Assembly (NCBI RefSeq): GCF_900103365.1
Contig: NZ_LT629703.1
Span: 4,030,001 to 4,094,000, forward strand
Origin: Afipia sp. GAS231
GTDB taxonomy: Bacteria; Pseudomonadota; Alphaproteobacteria; Rhizobiales; Xanthobacteraceae
DNA length: 64,000 nt
Direction of reading: 5' to 3'
Part shown: piece by piece, positions 35,394 to 44,032 of the stretch
Position numbering within the stretch: the stretch's first letter is position 1
Layout of the letters: the number at the start of each line of letters is the position of its first letter
The notes under the pieces: generated by a model
The model's input: the letters and a program-made list of their open reading frames with translations, nothing else
What the model was told of the DNA's origin: nothing
Database searches by the model: none
Position numbers and translations under genes: made by a program

Positions 35394-35527
35394 GTCCCGG
35401 CCTAGTGCGCAATTGCGCACGGGGCCGGGGCCCATAACCGCTAATTTGGTTGTTGCGCCCCTCGCCAGCCGCAGTGCCTTACCGATAAATCACGCGGTAT
35501 GGATCCCGGCGTTCGCCGGGATGACGG
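35394..35527. repeat. Palindromic intergenic repeats
   Basis: The segment starts GTTGTCCCGGCCTAGTGCGC, contains the dyad TGCGCAATTGCGCA, and ends with ATCCCGGCGTTCGCCGGGAT, a perfect hairpin. Similar modules occur at 1529 and near 18010. Confidence 0.7.
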
Positions 35528-35676
35528 TCTATCTCACCCGGTTCCGCTACCGCTATGCGGGAACCCCGACGCCGCGCAGGCGTTGTCTTGCGTGGCGGGC
35601 ATCCCGTTTGCCGCAATTTGGGCGAGAGAACCCTGGGACGGGGTGTTCCGGGGCGTTTTTTCGTTGGTTCAACCCG

Positions 35677-37170
35677 ATGGATGTGCAGCCGAAACGGCGT
35701 GGTTTGGAGCAGGTGCACGACGCTCCGGCATTGGCGCCGGCGCAGCAAGATAACGATCGCATCATCGAGACCAGCATTCCCGCGCGGCTCGATAATCTGC
35801 GCTGGAGCGGATTTCACACCCGTGTCGTGCTCGCGCTCGGAATCACCTGGGTGCTGGACGGACTGGAAGTCACGCTGGCGGGCTCGCTGGCCGGCGCGTT
35901 GAAGGAAAGCCCGGCGCTGCATTTTTCGAATTTTGACGTTGGCTTTGCCAACAGTGCTTATCTCGCCGGCGCCGTGCTCGGTGCATTGGGCTTCGGCTGG
36001 CTGACCGACCGGATCGGTCGCAAGAAGCTGTTCTTCATCACGCTGGCATTCTATCTGACGGCGACGGCGGCCACCGCATTGTCATGGAGCGTGGCGAGTT
36101 ACGCACTGTTTCGATTTTTGACCGGTGCGGGGATCGGCGGCGAATACACCGCGATCAATTCGACGATCCAGGAACTGGTGCCGGCGCGCTATCGCGGCTG
36201 GACCGACCTCTTGATCAACGGCAGTTTCTGGATCGGCGCTGCGATCGGCGCCGTCAGTGCGATTGTGCTATTGGATCCTGCGGTGCTGGCGCCGGATCAT
36301 GGCTGGCGCGTGGCCTATCTGACCGGTGCGTTCCTCGGCCTGATCGTGTTCGTGATGCGGATGTGGATTCCGGAAAGCCCGCGCTGGCTGATGATCCATG
36401 GCCGCCCGGATGAAGCACATGCGATCGTGGACGAGATCGAGAAGTCGGCAACCGGAGATGTGCAACAGCAGGCCCTGCCGAAGATCAAGATAAGGATGCG
36501 CGATCATACGCCGCTGCGTGAAGTGGCCGATACCCTGTTCAACGCCTATCGTCAGCGTTCGCTGGTCGGACTGGTGCTGATGGCGGCCCAGGCGTTCTTC
36601 TACAATGCGATCTTTTTTACCTTCGCGTTGGTGCTGACCGACTTCTTCGGTATTCCGGCAAATCATGTCGGTTGGTACATCCTGCCGTTCGCCGCCGGTA
36701 ATTTCCTGGGACCGCTGCTGCTCGGGCGATTGTTCGACACGCTGGGCCGCCGCGTGATGATTACGCTGACCTATGGGGTCTCGGGTGCGTTGCTTGCGGT
36801 GTCCGGTTATCTGTTCTCGATCGGCGCGCTGAGTGCGCAAGGACAGACCATTGCGTGGATGGTGATCTTCTTCTTTGCCTCGCCTGCGGCGAGTGCCGCC
36901 TATCTCACCGTCAGCGAAACGTTTCCGCTGGAAGTCCGGGCGCTGGCCATCGCGCTGTTCTATGCTGTTGGCACCGGCATCGGCGGCGTCGCGGGGCCTG
37001 CGCTGTTCGGCGCGCTGATCGATACCGGATCGCGCAACTCTGTTTTCGCCGGCTATTTGTTCGGGTCGGCATTGATGGTCGCCGCCGCCATTGTCGCGTG
37101 GCGATACGCCGTCGCGGCCGAGCGCAAATCGCTCGAATCCGTCGCACGGCCGCTAGCTTTTGTGGAGTAG
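35677..37170 (+). CDS. MFS transporter, sugar-porter-like
   Basis: The 497-residue transporter has about 12 membrane helices and the family signatures LTDRIGRKKLFF (between TM2 and TM3), FRFLTGAGIGGEYTAINST, PESPRWLMIHGRPDEA (before the central loop) and FDTLGRRVMITL (TM8-9). It probably imports a sugar or organic acid with protons. ATG 35677 is preferred; earlier in-frame codons belong to a repeat. otsB begins 4 bases after its stop, so the two are co-transcribed, but a direct link to trehalose is not shown. Confidence 0.88.
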   Translation: MDVQPKRRGLEQVHDAPALAPAQQDNDRIIETSIPARLDNLRWSGFHTRVVLALGITWVLDGLEVTLAGSLAGALKESPALHFSNFDVGFANSAYLAGAVLGALGFGWLTDRIGRKKLFFITLAFYLTATAATALSWSVASYALFRFLTGAGIGGEYTAINSTIQELVPARYRGWTDLLINGSFWIGAAIGAVSAIVLLDPAVLAPDHGWRVAYLTGAFLGLIVFVMRMWIPESPRWLMIHGRPDEAHAIVDEIEKSATGDVQQQALPKIKIRMRDHTPLREVADTLFNAYRQRSLVGLVLMAAQAFFYNAIFFTFALVLTDFFGIPANHVGWYILPFAAGNFLGPLLLGRLFDTLGRRVMITLTYGVSGALLAVSGYLFSIGALSAQGQTIAWMVIFFFASPAASAAYLTVSETFPLEVRALAIALFYAVGTGIGGVAGPALFGALIDTGSRNSVFAGYLFGSALMVAAAIVAWRYAVAAERKSLESVARPLAFVE

Positions 37171-37173
37171 GAT

Positions 37174-38007
37174 ATGATGAATCAGGAACTGGCCGAAATG
37201 CAGCGTGAAGACGACATCGTTGATGATAACGAGACTCCGGATTCCGTTCCGGTGCCGCGTTCGCTGATTCCGCATTTGAGCGAATGCGCCGTGCTGCTCG
37301 ACATCGACGGCACGCTGCTCGATCTGATGCCGACACCGCGCGAGGTCTGGGTGCCGCCGGGACTGGCGAAGACGCTTCGCCGTTTGCATGAGCGCACCGG
37401 TGGTGCGCTGGCGATGGTCAGTGGGCGCTCGCTCAACGACATCGATCTGATCTTTGCGCCGGATCAGTTTCCAGCGGTCGGCGGTCATGGCGCGGAGATG
37501 CGAATCCGCGGGAGTGACGAAGCCGTCTCCCCCGCGCCGTCCATGGACAAGGAATTGAAGTTGCGGCTCGCCGCCATCGCCAGACTCAGCCCCGGAATAT
37601 TGCTGGAAGACAAGGGCTATTCGCTGGCGCTGCATTATCGGCTTGCGCCGCATGCGGAGAAGGCGATCTACGAAGCGGTGTCGCTGATCAGGGCCGATCT
37701 GCCGAACGCGCCGATCGAAGTGCTGCCCGGCAAATGCGTCTGCGAGATCAAGCATTCCGGATTCGACAAGGCGAGCGGCGTGCGCGAGTTGATGAAGCAC
37801 GAGCCGTTCAAGGGCCGCCGTCCGTTCTTCATCGGCGACGACGTCACCGACGAGTCGGTGTTCGCCATCATGCCGGATATGGATGGCCTCGCATTTTCCG
37901 TCGGCCGCCGCGCCAGGGGCGTGGCCGGACATTTCGATTCGCCCGATGATGTCAGGCAATTTCTCGCGCATCTGCTTGACGACGAAAGGGACGTAAGCCT
38001 GCCATAA
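37174..38007 (+). CDS. otsB: Trehalose-6-phosphate phosphatase
   Basis: The 277-residue HAD enzyme has the nucleophile motif LLDIDGTLLDLMPTP (Asp nucleophile), a VSGRSLNDID motif II, and the metal motif FIGDDVTDESVF, the standard OtsB set. It removes phosphate from trehalose-6-phosphate made by OtsA, encoded 196 bases downstream. ATG 37174 and 37177 are equivalent candidates. It overlaps functionally with the stress role of otsA. Confidence 0.95.
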   Translation: MMNQELAEMQREDDIVDDNETPDSVPVPRSLIPHLSECAVLLDIDGTLLDLMPTPREVWVPPGLAKTLRRLHERTGGALAMVSGRSLNDIDLIFAPDQFPAVGGHGAEMRIRGSDEAVSPAPSMDKELKLRLAAIARLSPGILLEDKGYSLALHYRLAPHAEKAIYEAVSLIRADLPNAPIEVLPGKCVCEIKHSGFDKASGVRELMKHEPFKGRRPFFIGDDVTDESVFAIMPDMDGLAFSVGRRARGVAGHFDSPDDVRQFLAHLLDDERDVSLP

Positions 38008-38123
38008 AAATTCCGGTGTCGCCGGCTTTCGAACATCATTTCTTCGCGCTTCATCCGCGTTCTCACGGCGAATTTTATTTTTCGTGAGTTCCAGTGAGTT
38101 CCATTCTCGCCAGCCCGAATTTG

Positions 38124-38141
38124 GTTTCAATTCGTTGAAAC
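38124..38141. promoter_or_regulatory. Perfect palindrome upstream of otsA
   Basis: GTTTCAATTCGTTGAAAC is a perfect 7-bp stem with a TTCG tetraloop. It lies in the otsB-otsA gap, just before the putative stress promoter. It could be a regulator site or an RNA hairpin that attenuates read-through from otsB; no T-tract follows. Confidence 0.4.
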
Positions 38142-38149
38142 GGTGGTCA

Positions 38150-38174
38150 GGAACCATATTGATGAATGGTTGTT
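38150..38174 (+). promoter_or_regulatory. Candidate EcfG (general stress) promoter of otsA
   Basis: GGAAC at 38150-38154 and TGTT at 38171-38174 are 16 bases apart, close to the alphaproteobacterial EcfG pattern GGAAC-N16/17-CGTT. It lies about 30 bases before the otsA start. Trehalose synthesis is a known output of the PhyR-EcfG stress response in rhizobia. Confidence 0.45.
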
Positions 38175-38203
38175 AACTCGCGAGTGAACCCAGGAGGGGA
38201 CCT

Positions 38204-39664
38204 GTGAACCTCGTTATCGTCTCGAATCGCGTAGCGCGCGCAAAGCCTAACGAGCCCATGACCGGGGGACTCGCGGCGGCGCTATTGCCCGTCGTCGAGA
38301 ATTCGGGCGCGATCTGGGTCGGTTCCAGTGGCCGGGTCTGTGACGGGAACCAGAAGGAACCTTTCGCCGAAATCGAGGCTTTGGGCGAGGGCGCGCTGGC
38401 AATGCTCGACCTGCCGGCCGCGCATTACGGCGGCTACTATGAAGGCTTCGCCAATTCGGCCTTGTGGCCGGCGCTGCATTCGCGCGCCGATCTGATCCGC
38501 GCTTCCGAAGAAGACTATGCCAGCTACCGTGAAGTGAACGCCTTCATGGCGCGTGCGCTGCTGCGATTCCAGAAGCCGGATTCGATGTTCTGGATCCAGG
38601 ATTACCACTTCCTCACGTTGGCTTCCGAGCTGCGCGATCTTGGTATCACGCAACCGATCGGCCTATTTATGCACACGCCATGGCCGGCGCGGGCGGTGAT
38701 CGCCGGCGTGCCGCATCATCGCGCGTTGATCGAGGCGATGCTGGCCTACGATCTCGTCGGCTTTCAGACCGACGAGGATTGCGAGAATTTCCTGTCCTAC
38801 GCGCAGTCCGATCTCGATCTCGTCGTGCACGATGGCGTCGTGATCTCGCAGCACGGACGGACCCGCGCCGAGGTTTTCCCGATCGGTATCGATCCGCAGA
38901 AATTTGCCCAGCTCGCCGCCAAGGCCGTCACCCATCCCGATGTCTCGCGGCTGCGGCGCAGCCTCAACGGCGAGGCGCTCGCGATCGGCGTCGACCGGCT
39001 GGATTACTCCAAGGGGCTGGTCAACCGCATCAAGGCGTTCGACCGGATGTGGACGTTGCAGCCGCAGCTCAAGCGCGCGACGTCACTGCTGCAGATCGCA
39101 ACGCCGTCGCGCGGCGCGATCGAGGCCTACGGCAATCTGCAGAGTGAGCTTGCAAAACTCGTCAGCGACGTCAACGGCAACCACGGCGAAGTCGACTGGA
39201 CGCCGATCCGCTATCTCAACAAGGGCTTTGGCCAGGCGGTATTGGCAGGCCTTTATCGTACCGCGCAGGTCGGTGTGGTGACGCCGCTGCAGGACGGCAT
39301 GAACCTCGTTGCCAAGGAATATGTCGCCGCGCAGAATCCGGAAAATCCCGGCGTGCTGGTGCTGTCGAAATACGCCGGTGCCGCCAACGAGCTCGATGCC
39401 GCGCTGCTGGTCAATCCGCATGACATCGACGGCATGGCGCGCACGATCGCAACCGCGTTTTCGATGCCGTTGACCGAACGTCGGATGCGCTGGGAAGCGA
39501 TGATGACGAAACTGCGGGACCACACCATTCAGCAGTGGTCCGCCGATTTCATCGACGCCCTGCAGGAAAGCCAAGTCGATAAAGGCCCACTGGGACCGGT
39601 CCTGGCTGATCCGCCGACCCCGTGGCCGCTTCGTTCTGTCAACAGCGGCGTGCGGTATCACTAG
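38204..39664 (+). CDS. otsA: Trehalose-6-phosphate synthase
   Basis: The 486-residue GT20 enzyme joins UDP-glucose and glucose-6-phosphate. It shows VIVSNRVARAKPNEPMTGGL at the N terminus, WIQDYHF, the IGVDRLDYSKGLVNRIKAF nucleotide-sugar motif and DGMNLVAKEYVAAQ. The start is GTG 38204 with GGAGGGG upstream. It follows otsB in the same direction with its own candidate stress promoter. Length and motifs are normal. Confidence 0.97.
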   Translation: MNLVIVSNRVARAKPNEPMTGGLAAALLPVVENSGAIWVGSSGRVCDGNQKEPFAEIEALGEGALAMLDLPAAHYGGYYEGFANSALWPALHSRADLIRASEEDYASYREVNAFMARALLRFQKPDSMFWIQDYHFLTLASELRDLGITQPIGLFMHTPWPARAVIAGVPHHRALIEAMLAYDLVGFQTDEDCENFLSYAQSDLDLVVHDGVVISQHGRTRAEVFPIGIDPQKFAQLAAKAVTHPDVSRLRRSLNGEALAIGVDRLDYSKGLVNRIKAFDRMWTLQPQLKRATSLLQIATPSRGAIEAYGNLQSELAKLVSDVNGNHGEVDWTPIRYLNKGFGQAVLAGLYRTAQVGVVTPLQDGMNLVAKEYVAAQNPENPGVLVLSKYAGAANELDAALLVNPHDIDGMARTIATAFSMPLTERRMRWEAMMTKLRDHTIQQWSADFIDALQESQVDKGPLGPVLADPPTPWPLRSVNSGVRYH

Positions 39665-39689
39665 GGCCGAAGCGCCCACGACGATCTCG

Positions 39690-39830
39690 CCTCATCCTCA
39701 GAAGCCGCCAACGGGTCGCGCGAACGCGCGCCAGTTGACAGACTCCGCGGCGTCTCGAAGGAGGAATTGTGTCTGGGCTCTCATGGTTCGAGACGCGCTT
39801 CGCACTCCTCACCATGAGGGACGGATAATA
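39690..39830. repeat. Palindromic intergenic repeat (TTCGAGACGC type), decayed copy
   Basis: CTCATCCTCAG, GGCGTCTCGAAGGAGG, CATGGTTCGAGACGC and CCTCACCATGAGG are the same blocks as in 25891-25985, rearranged and with an unrelated middle part. No gene here. Confidence 0.6.
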
Positions 39831-39834
39831 GCCC

Positions 39835-40182
39835 CTAGTAGCAATACGACACGCCATCGAGCACCGGGCAGCGCGCCCGGCGCGGGTCGCTGGGGTTTTC
39901 CATCGGCACCACGCCCTTGCCCTGGCCGCCGACGAACACGCCCTGGCCGACGATGACGGATGACTTGTTGCCGACGATGACGCTCGGATGCGGCGAGGCG
40001 AGACTCGATCGCGTACCGTCGGCCCAGATGATCGCGTCGCCTGCGAACAGCCCGCGCCGGCCGTCGTCGCAACTCACATCCGTGCCCTGGCGGGTACAGG
40101 CCTGCGCCATCGCCGGACCGGTGCTGCCCGCAGCCGAAGTCGCCACCAGGAGAGAGAAAAGGAGTGTCCGCGTGATGTTCAT
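39835..40182 (-). CDS. Small secreted protein of unknown function
   Basis: The 115-residue protein has a clear signal peptide (MNITRTLLFSLLVATSAAGS..., cleavage near PAMAQA) and a mature part with four Cys (CTRQ, SCDD, ARCP, YCY), suggesting two disulfides. GGAGGACGGC precedes the ATG. I do not recognise the family; similar short exported proteins are common in Bradyrhizobium. It is convergent with otsA. Confidence 0.7.
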   Translation of the reverse strand: MNITRTLLFSLLVATSAAGSTGPAMAQACTRQGTDVSCDDGRRGLFAGDAIIWADGTRSSLASPHPSVIVGNKSSVIVGQGVFVGGQGKGVVPMENPSDPRRARCPVLDGVSYCY

Positions 40183-40388
40183 GCCGTCCTCCGCCTGCGA
40201 AAATCACTTTAGTCGCTGCTACGGTCGTCGGCATTAGCAGGATTTCGGTTCAAGACGTCAGCACAGGCCCCTGTGCGGATCGGCCTTTTGTATAAATTAC
40301 CAAATAAATTCAATTGGTTGTCGAAATTTCGGCAGCGGTGCCCGGCCCCCTTGCAAAATCAGTCCTGCCCCTTCAAGAGAGGGCCTCC

Positions 40389-40478
40389 GGAGAGATGGCC
40401 GAGTGGCTTAAGGCGCACGCTTGGAAAGCGTGTGTGCGGGAAACCGTACCGTGGGTTCGAATCCCACTCTCTCCGCCA
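40389..40478 (+). tRNA. tRNA-Ser (GGA anticodon)
   Basis: The 87-nucleotide body starts GGAGAGATGGCCGAGTGGCT and ends with the T-arm GGGTTCGAATCCC, the acceptor strand TCTCTCC, G, and an encoded CCA (40476-40478). The 7-bp acceptor stem GGAGAGA/TCTCTCC pairs perfectly. The anticodon loop CTTGGAAAG gives GGA, reading TCC/TCT serine codons, and the long variable arm typical of serine tRNAs is present. Accessory DNA begins downstream, as often at tRNA integration sites, but I found no repeated 3' end. Confidence 0.95.
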
Positions 40479-40750
40479 GAGTGTCAATGAAATCAATAGT
40501 TTAATGCGTATTTCGGGATAAAACCCCCGGTTGAGCATCGAAGGGGCGAGGCGGCCTTTTTGGCGGCCCGACCCAGCACGGCTAGCTCTAGAGGCCCTAG
40601 CCGTAGAACGCGCCGGCAGCACCTTTCCGCAATGTCGGAGCACCTTCCTTAAGCGGTCGATAGGCCGTCCGATATCGGGCCGCATCCCATACCCTCGACC
40701 AGCTTGCGGGAGCGATCAAGCTGCGTGTTCAAGAGCGCGGCGGCGAAGTC

Positions 40751-41302
40751 GTGAAAGTATCGCCTCTGGAGTTGGCGAAACGGTTCCAACAAGAAGAGTT
40801 ACTTCGTCAAGACGAGAAGAAGTTTTTCCGAGACCATCCATTTATCAAAGGGACCGCAGCCAAGGTAATCGATGATTTGATGAAAGAGCTTATGGCTCAA
40901 GTGGAGCACATAAAGGCCGAAGTGGGCTCCCAATGGATGTGGGGATATGAATCCGAGGGCGCAGGTGTTCGCGGGGTCTTGAGGTACGGAAGGGTGGCTT
41001 TGGAAGTGCGGTGGAGGCAGATTTATACGAATGTGATGGAGGATGTGGCGCTTGAGTGCACGGAATATAACGGAGCCGTTGTGCTTCGTAGCGAGAATAA
41101 GATGCCGTTTTACGAACCTCAGAAGTTAGGGCAGAAGAAGTATTACCCAGCTTTGAATATGGGACGGGAGATGCGGTGGATGGATAAGTCGAAGCCCGAG
41201 CAATTGATGTCAAACGGGGACGTAGTCGAGAAGCTGATTGAACAATTCTTGTCGTTGGTGGACAGGGTTGATCGAGGGAAGATTCCGGCGATCAGTCATT
41301 AG
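40751..41302 (+). CDS. Hypothetical protein in post-tRNA accessory region
   Basis: The 183-residue frame (GTG 40751, MKVSPLELAKRFQQEELLRQ) has lower GC than the core genes and contains a Trp-rich middle (SQWMWGYESEGAGVRG) and a basic C-terminal half. The frame is open upstream to 40664 (reading LDQLAGAIKLRVQERGGE), so the true start may be lost. No membrane segment. I do not recognise it. Confidence 0.6.
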   Translation: MKVSPLELAKRFQQEELLRQDEKKFFRDHPFIKGTAAKVIDDLMKELMAQVEHIKAEVGSQWMWGYESEGAGVRGVLRYGRVALEVRWRQIYTNVMEDVALECTEYNGAVVLRSENKMPFYEPQKLGQKKYYPALNMGREMRWMDKSKPEQLMSNGDVVEKLIEQFLSLVDRVDRGKIPAISH

Positions 41303-41314
41303 GTTGTGTGTTAG

Positions 41315-41458
41315 TTAACCCATCGAGGCCGCCGCCTTTAGCTTTTCCAGATCGGTTTCGAGAAACGCGTTGGCGACGATCAGCGCCTTGACGGGCCTCG
41401 CGGACATCACCGCCGCCGGCCTCGATAGCTGATCCGCTGCCTCCTCAATCCGGTCCAT
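41315..41458 (-). CDS. Short orphan protein, shortened copy of a repeated gene
   Basis: The 47-residue frame starts at ATG 41458 with GCGGGAC upstream and ends KALIVANAFLETDLEKLKAA then ASMG and a stop. The same protein sequence occurs at 42831-43032, where it continues past ASMG with YARGKLFEAAKTFPHMIERI. Here GGT-TAA replaces GGT-TAC, so the copy is truncated. Family unknown. Confidence 0.5.
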   Translation of the reverse strand: MDRIEEAADQLSRPAAVMSARPVKALIVANAFLETDLEKLKAAASMG

Positions 41459-41727
41459 CGAGTCATGTCCCGCTTCGCCATTTCATCGAATGGGACAGCA
41501 ACGCTGGCTTGAAGAGCATCGCCGCCAGTCACATGTCATAAGGATCGGGGATCGTTGGCCCGACACACTGGCAACGCACCCACCGCCTCATCGAAGGTCG
41601 TGTGCGTCCAAATAAGAGCGAGCACGGGCTGCGTTCGAGCACCGCTCGACACAGTACCTCTACGCAAACGCAACGGCACGAGCCGTCGAGGGAGACCTTG
41701 GCGGCTTTTTGCGTGTGGAATCATGCT

Positions 41728-41904
41728 CTAGTCTTCGTCCGGCTCGCGCACGACCGGCGGATCGTCGACGCGGTCCTCGTCCTCTTCATCCTCTTCGTCC
41801 TCGTCAGGATGATCGCGGGGCGGCATCGTGTTGCCCATGATCTCACGAAGGGACTCCAGTCGATCAACCTTGGTGGAAAATTCCTCGGGGATGCGTGGGG
41901 TCAT
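41728..41904 (-). CDS. Very acidic small protein
   Basis: The 58-residue protein starts MTPRIPEEFSTKVDRLESLR and then becomes almost pure Asp/Glu (DEDEEDEEDEDR) with a DDPPVVREPDED end. GGGAGGAG lies 7 bases before ATG 41904, which supports translation. Such tails can mimic DNA or bind cations, but no family is recognised. Confidence 0.6.
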   Translation of the reverse strand: MTPRIPEEFSTKVDRLESLREIMGNTMPPRDHPDEDEEDEEDEDRVDDPPVVREPDED

Positions 41905-41930
41905 GTTTTTGCTCCTCCCAAGGCAAGGCA

Positions 41931-42248
41931 TCATCGAAGCAGTCGCGCAGTGTTAGCGGCGGCCTCAGCCAGCATCTCGCAGAGCTGGCGCTTGGTGAAT
42001 TCCTTAGGCTTTGGCTTGTGTGAAGACATCACCTTTTCCACCGGGCGGTGGCATGCCGCCAACGATGGCCTCGCTATGATCTTGGGATTGGCGGTTGGCG
42101 GCTTGTGACCGCGCTTCAGGCCCATGCGCAGCAACTTGGCGCAGACCGCGTCACGGCTGTACCCGAGACGGCGCGAGATCTGCGCGGCGCTGTGGCCCTT
42201 GGTCCAAAGCGCTGTAAGTAACGCAACGTCGGAGGCGTTCCACTCCAT
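41931..42248 (-). CDS. GcrA-like cell-cycle regulator domain protein
   Basis: The 105-residue protein opens MEWNASDVALLTALWTKGHS and has AAQISRRLGYSRDAVCAKLL, the N-terminal helix-turn-helix of GcrA-type proteins (W-T-x-x-x-x-L-x-x-L-W, then S-A-x-x-I-A-x-x-L-G). GcrA itself is longer and acts as a methylation-dependent sigma-70 co-activator; this short form sits in accessory DNA and is more likely a phage or plasmid relative. ATG 42248 chosen. Confidence 0.65.
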   Translation of the reverse strand: MEWNASDVALLTALWTKGHSAAQISRRLGYSRDAVCAKLLRMGLKRGHKPPTANPKIIARPSLAACHRPVEKVMSSHKPKPKEFTKRQLCEMLAEAAANTARLLR

Positions 42249-42371
42249 GGCAGATGGCTTATACACCAAACACAAAGGACTGCGAAAGGTTTGGCGGCAC
42301 CGACGTTTTTTAGATTGCCCTCTTCCGGAATTGGACTAGCCTGCGGAACGCAAGTTTTTGGGAGGGCGCAC

Positions 42372-42509
42372 GTGAACTCCACCCTTAAAATTCAGACACC
42401 AGAAGCAATAACCTTGATCGAAAGGATTAAGGCCGAACTCAAAAAGCGTGCCGAGGCAAGGGCCAAGCGGATGTGGCTGAGAAAGCCCAAAAGGCTGGCG
42501 AGACGTTGA
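42372..42509 (+). CDS. Very basic 45-residue protein
   Basis: The frame starts at GTG 42372 with GGGAGGG eight bases upstream (MNSTLKIQTPEAITLIERIK) and ends in a Lys/Arg-rich tail (KKRAEARAKRMWLRKPKRL). It is divergent from the GcrA-like gene. Function unknown; the good ribosome-binding site is the main evidence. Confidence 0.5.
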   Translation: MNSTLKIQTPEAITLIERIKAELKKRAEARAKRMWLRKPKRLARR

Positions 42510-42512
42510 GGG

Positions 42513-42800
42513 CTAGTCGATCAGCTCACCGGTATCGCCGGTCTCTTTGAAAAGCGTCCTCAGCAACCGCCACAGCTCGCGGTGCCCAGCAGTCTGTCCG
42601 CCTTGCTTGAGGTAATCTGCAATATCCATCGTCGCCGTTTGTATCTCAATCGCGCCCTGAACGGTCGCGTCTAAATGTGCCACTTCGCGCTCGACGTATA
42701 AATTCTTCGCGTCGGTATCGAAAACTAGCGTGCAACGATCCCCGTGGGTGATCTCAGGGCCTTTTACCTGACGATACAGTTCTCGTTTTAAGAGAGCCAT
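42513..42800 (-). CDS. Hypothetical 95-residue protein
   Basis: The protein (MALLKRELYRQVKGPEITHG) has a beta-rich first half and a helical tail (QTAGHRELWRLLRTLFKETG). AGGAG lies 7 bases before the ATG. No family recognised. It is close to the decayed repeated gene at 42831. Confidence 0.6.
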   Translation of the reverse strand: MALLKRELYRQVKGPEITHGDRCTLVFDTDAKNLYVEREVAHLDATVQGAIEIQTATMDIADYLKQGGQTAGHRELWRLLRTLFKETGDTGELID

Positions 42801-42830
42801 TTGACGCTCCTGTCAGAAGTGCTGACTTAA

Positions 42831-43032
42831 TCACCCTAAATAAATCATACCAATCCTTTCGATCATATGCGGGAACGTCTTAGCCGCCTCAAACAATTTC
42901 CCTCGCGCGTAACCCATCGAGGCCGCCGCCTTCAGTTTCTTCCAGATCGGTTTCGAGAAAGGTGTTCGCCACGATCAGCGCCTTGATGGCCTCGCGGGGA
43001 ATAAGCTGAAATTTTCTGCTCAATCGGTGCAT
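42831..43032 (-). pseudogene. Frameshifted copy of the repeated small gene
   Basis: From ATG 43032 the frame reads MHRLSRKFQLIPREAIKALI and VANTFLETDLE, then a one-base insertion relative to the copy at 41315-41458 throws it out of frame. In the next frame the sequence resumes as KAAASMGYARGKLFEAAKTF and reaches a stop at 42831. Its start overlaps the stop of the secreted protein gene as TAATG. Confidence 0.6.
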
Positions 43033-43382
43033 TACCGGCTTTGACCCTTACACGGCCAATCTCGACCATGCACACGGCCAAGACCCAAAGTGTTCGCCAG
43101 CCACAACGGAACCGTTTCCTCTTGAGGCCCATAGCGTATTACGGGCACTACGGGCCCGCCGCATGGATCGACCCGGTCGTCCTCAGGGCGATAACGATAT
43201 CGTGGAACAATATAGTAATCCCAGTAAGGAGTTGTCCTAACCACGGGCACTCTGATGAGAGGCCTTTCCCGTGGTTCACGAACGACTTTGGCCTTCTGCG
43301 CATGCGCTGCGACACTAAACGTCCCCAGGTTACACAACACCAGGGCGGTTCCGAGAGCGAACGCTACGGTCATTATCCTCAT
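43032..43382 (-). CDS. Small secreted Tyr/Pro/Arg-rich protein
   Basis: The 116-residue protein has a signal peptide (MRIMTVAFALGTALVLCNLG, cleavage near AAHAQ) and a mature chain rich in Arg, Pro and Tyr (TTPYWDYYIVPRYRYRPEDD). GGGAGG precedes ATG 43382. Similar short exported proteins occur in Bradyrhizobium; function unknown. Confidence 0.65.
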   Translation of the reverse strand: MRIMTVAFALGTALVLCNLGTFSVAAHAQKAKVVREPRERPLIRVPVVRTTPYWDYYIVPRYRYRPEDDRVDPCGGPVVPVIRYGPQEETVPLWLANTLGLGRVHGRDWPCKGQSR

Positions 43383-43635
43383 GCCTTGGCCTCCCTGCCA
43401 CACACAGCCTAGACCCAACTCGGACATCCGCGACGTTCGACTTCGCGCCGCTGTTGAGGGTATATCGGACATCAAAGGCACCTGATCCGCAACGCCTCAT
43501 TTTATGAAAACTAGCGGCCCATCAGGCTTGGCGAAGCCGCGCGGCCCTGGGGGGCCTTGCCGCCGACGATCCAGCGCATTGCAGGATCGTGACGAAGACG
43601 TTCGGCATAGCAGCCATCGAGAGTAGGAGATCATG

Positions 43636-43962
43636 ATGTTTATCGCAATGAACCGTTTCCGGGTTACCAAAGGGTCTGAAGCAGCCTTCGAGCAGGTCTG
43701 GATGTCGCGCGACAGTCATCTCGAAAAAGTCCCGGGCTTCGTAGAGTTTCACCTTCTCAAAGGTCCCGAGGCCGAGGATCACACGCTTTATGCTTCTCAT
43801 ACCGTCTGGGAAAACCGTGCCGTGTTTGAAGCGTGGACCAAATCAGAGGCGTTCCGTGCTGCGCATAGTCGGGCAGGGGATAACAAGCCGCTGTATCTGG
43901 ATCACCCCCAGTTCGAGGGCTTTGAGGTTCGCCAGACGGTGGGACGCGGCAAGGTCGCGTAA
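43636..43962 (+). CDS. Heme-degrading monooxygenase of the IsdG/HmuQ type
   Basis: The 108-residue protein has the antibiotic-biosynthesis-monooxygenase fold and the three IsdG-type residues: Asn in FIAMNRFRV, Trp in FEAWTKSEAF and His in FRAAHSRAG. It closely resembles the Bradyrhizobium heme oxygenases HmuQ and HmuD, which release iron from heme. No other heme-uptake genes are near, so it appears displaced into accessory DNA. ATG 43633 and 43636 are both downstream of AGGAG. Confidence 0.85.
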   Translation: MFIAMNRFRVTKGSEAAFEQVWMSRDSHLEKVPGFVEFHLLKGPEAEDHTLYASHTVWENRAVFEAWTKSEAFRAAHSRAGDNKPLYLDHPQFEGFEVRQTVGRGKVA

Positions 43963-44032
43963 TACGCACGGACATTTTGCTGTCCATCGCAAGCGCGTGA
44001 GAACCCGTCAATGTCCGTTCTTGGATGGTGGT

